Shown here piece after piece: positions 63,928 through 64,000 of a stretch of 64,000 bases of DNA; positions within the stretch are counted from its first letter, which is position 1; each line of letters begins with the position of its first letter. The translations under genes were made by a program, and so were the position numbers. The notes under the pieces were generated by a model. The model saw only the letters and a list, made by a program, of their open reading frames with translations, was not told the DNA's origin and searched no databases. This DNA is from Streptomyces sp. XM4193. Lineage in GTDB: Bacteria > Actinomycetota > Actinomycetes > Streptomycetales > Streptomycetaceae. The stretch lies in assembly GCF_023072595.1 (NCBI RefSeq), contig NZ_JALLGK010000004.1, positions 1-64,000 on the forward strand. The letters are read 5' to 3'.

Positions 63928-64000
63928 TGTTTCCGACCGGTTCGCCGCTCTTCGCAGCTGCGCTGGTCGGGCCTTCGCACGGGACGACCGATCCCCGGCC
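63928..64000. other. Downstream non-coding end of window
   Basis: I see no gene start, operator-like element or repeat in these 73 bases. Confidence 0.5.

Overview
The window looks like Streptomyces or a close actinomycete relative. GC is very high, codons mostly end in C or G, and I saw no in-frame TTA codon while reading the four genes. All 64 kb is modular type I polyketide synthase (PKS), read left to right: four giant genes, no tailoring, regulatory or transport gene, and no loading module. The set is best explained as the core of a polyene-type assembly line.

Layout. (1) 1-8832: 3' part of a PKS gene, with an incomplete module (malonyl AT, dead-looking KR, ACP) and a full DH-ER-KR module. 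(2) 8870-14998: single terminal module ending in a thioesterase, with a DH that lacks its aspartate. (3) 14999-15330: the only long gap. It has a perfect terminator hairpin and, downstream, two 16-nt direct-repeat-like elements resembling the operator of PimM-type PAS-LuxR polyene regulators. (4) 15331-32016: three-module PKS, all methylmalonyl-type ATs. (5) 32118-63839: six-module PKS of about 10,570 residues, all malonyl ATs with DH and KR but no ER. It predicts six consecutive double bonds. (6) 63840-64000: strong terminator hairpin.

How the parts may work together (inference). All complete protein ends carry docking segments, so chains pass between proteins. A loading protein outside the window would feed the three-module protein (methyl-branched start). 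The six-module protein would then build a hexaene, unseen polyol modules plus gene 1 would continue, and gene 2 would release the product. Gene order is therefore not assembly order. Gene 1 and gene 2 predict a C7 ketone, a reduced C5 and a C3 hydroxyl.

Most notable are the paired operator-like sites, a probable fossil docking-domain pair fused inside the six-module protein, a 968-bp perfect AT duplication with foreign-looking codon use, chimeric module boundaries in the six-module gene, and several catalytic-residue losses (KR, DH, ACP) that would shape the product. I could not identify the compound. The six-module/no-ER plus three-module/all-methylmalonyl layout does not match nystatin, amphotericin, pimaricin or candicidin as I recall them.
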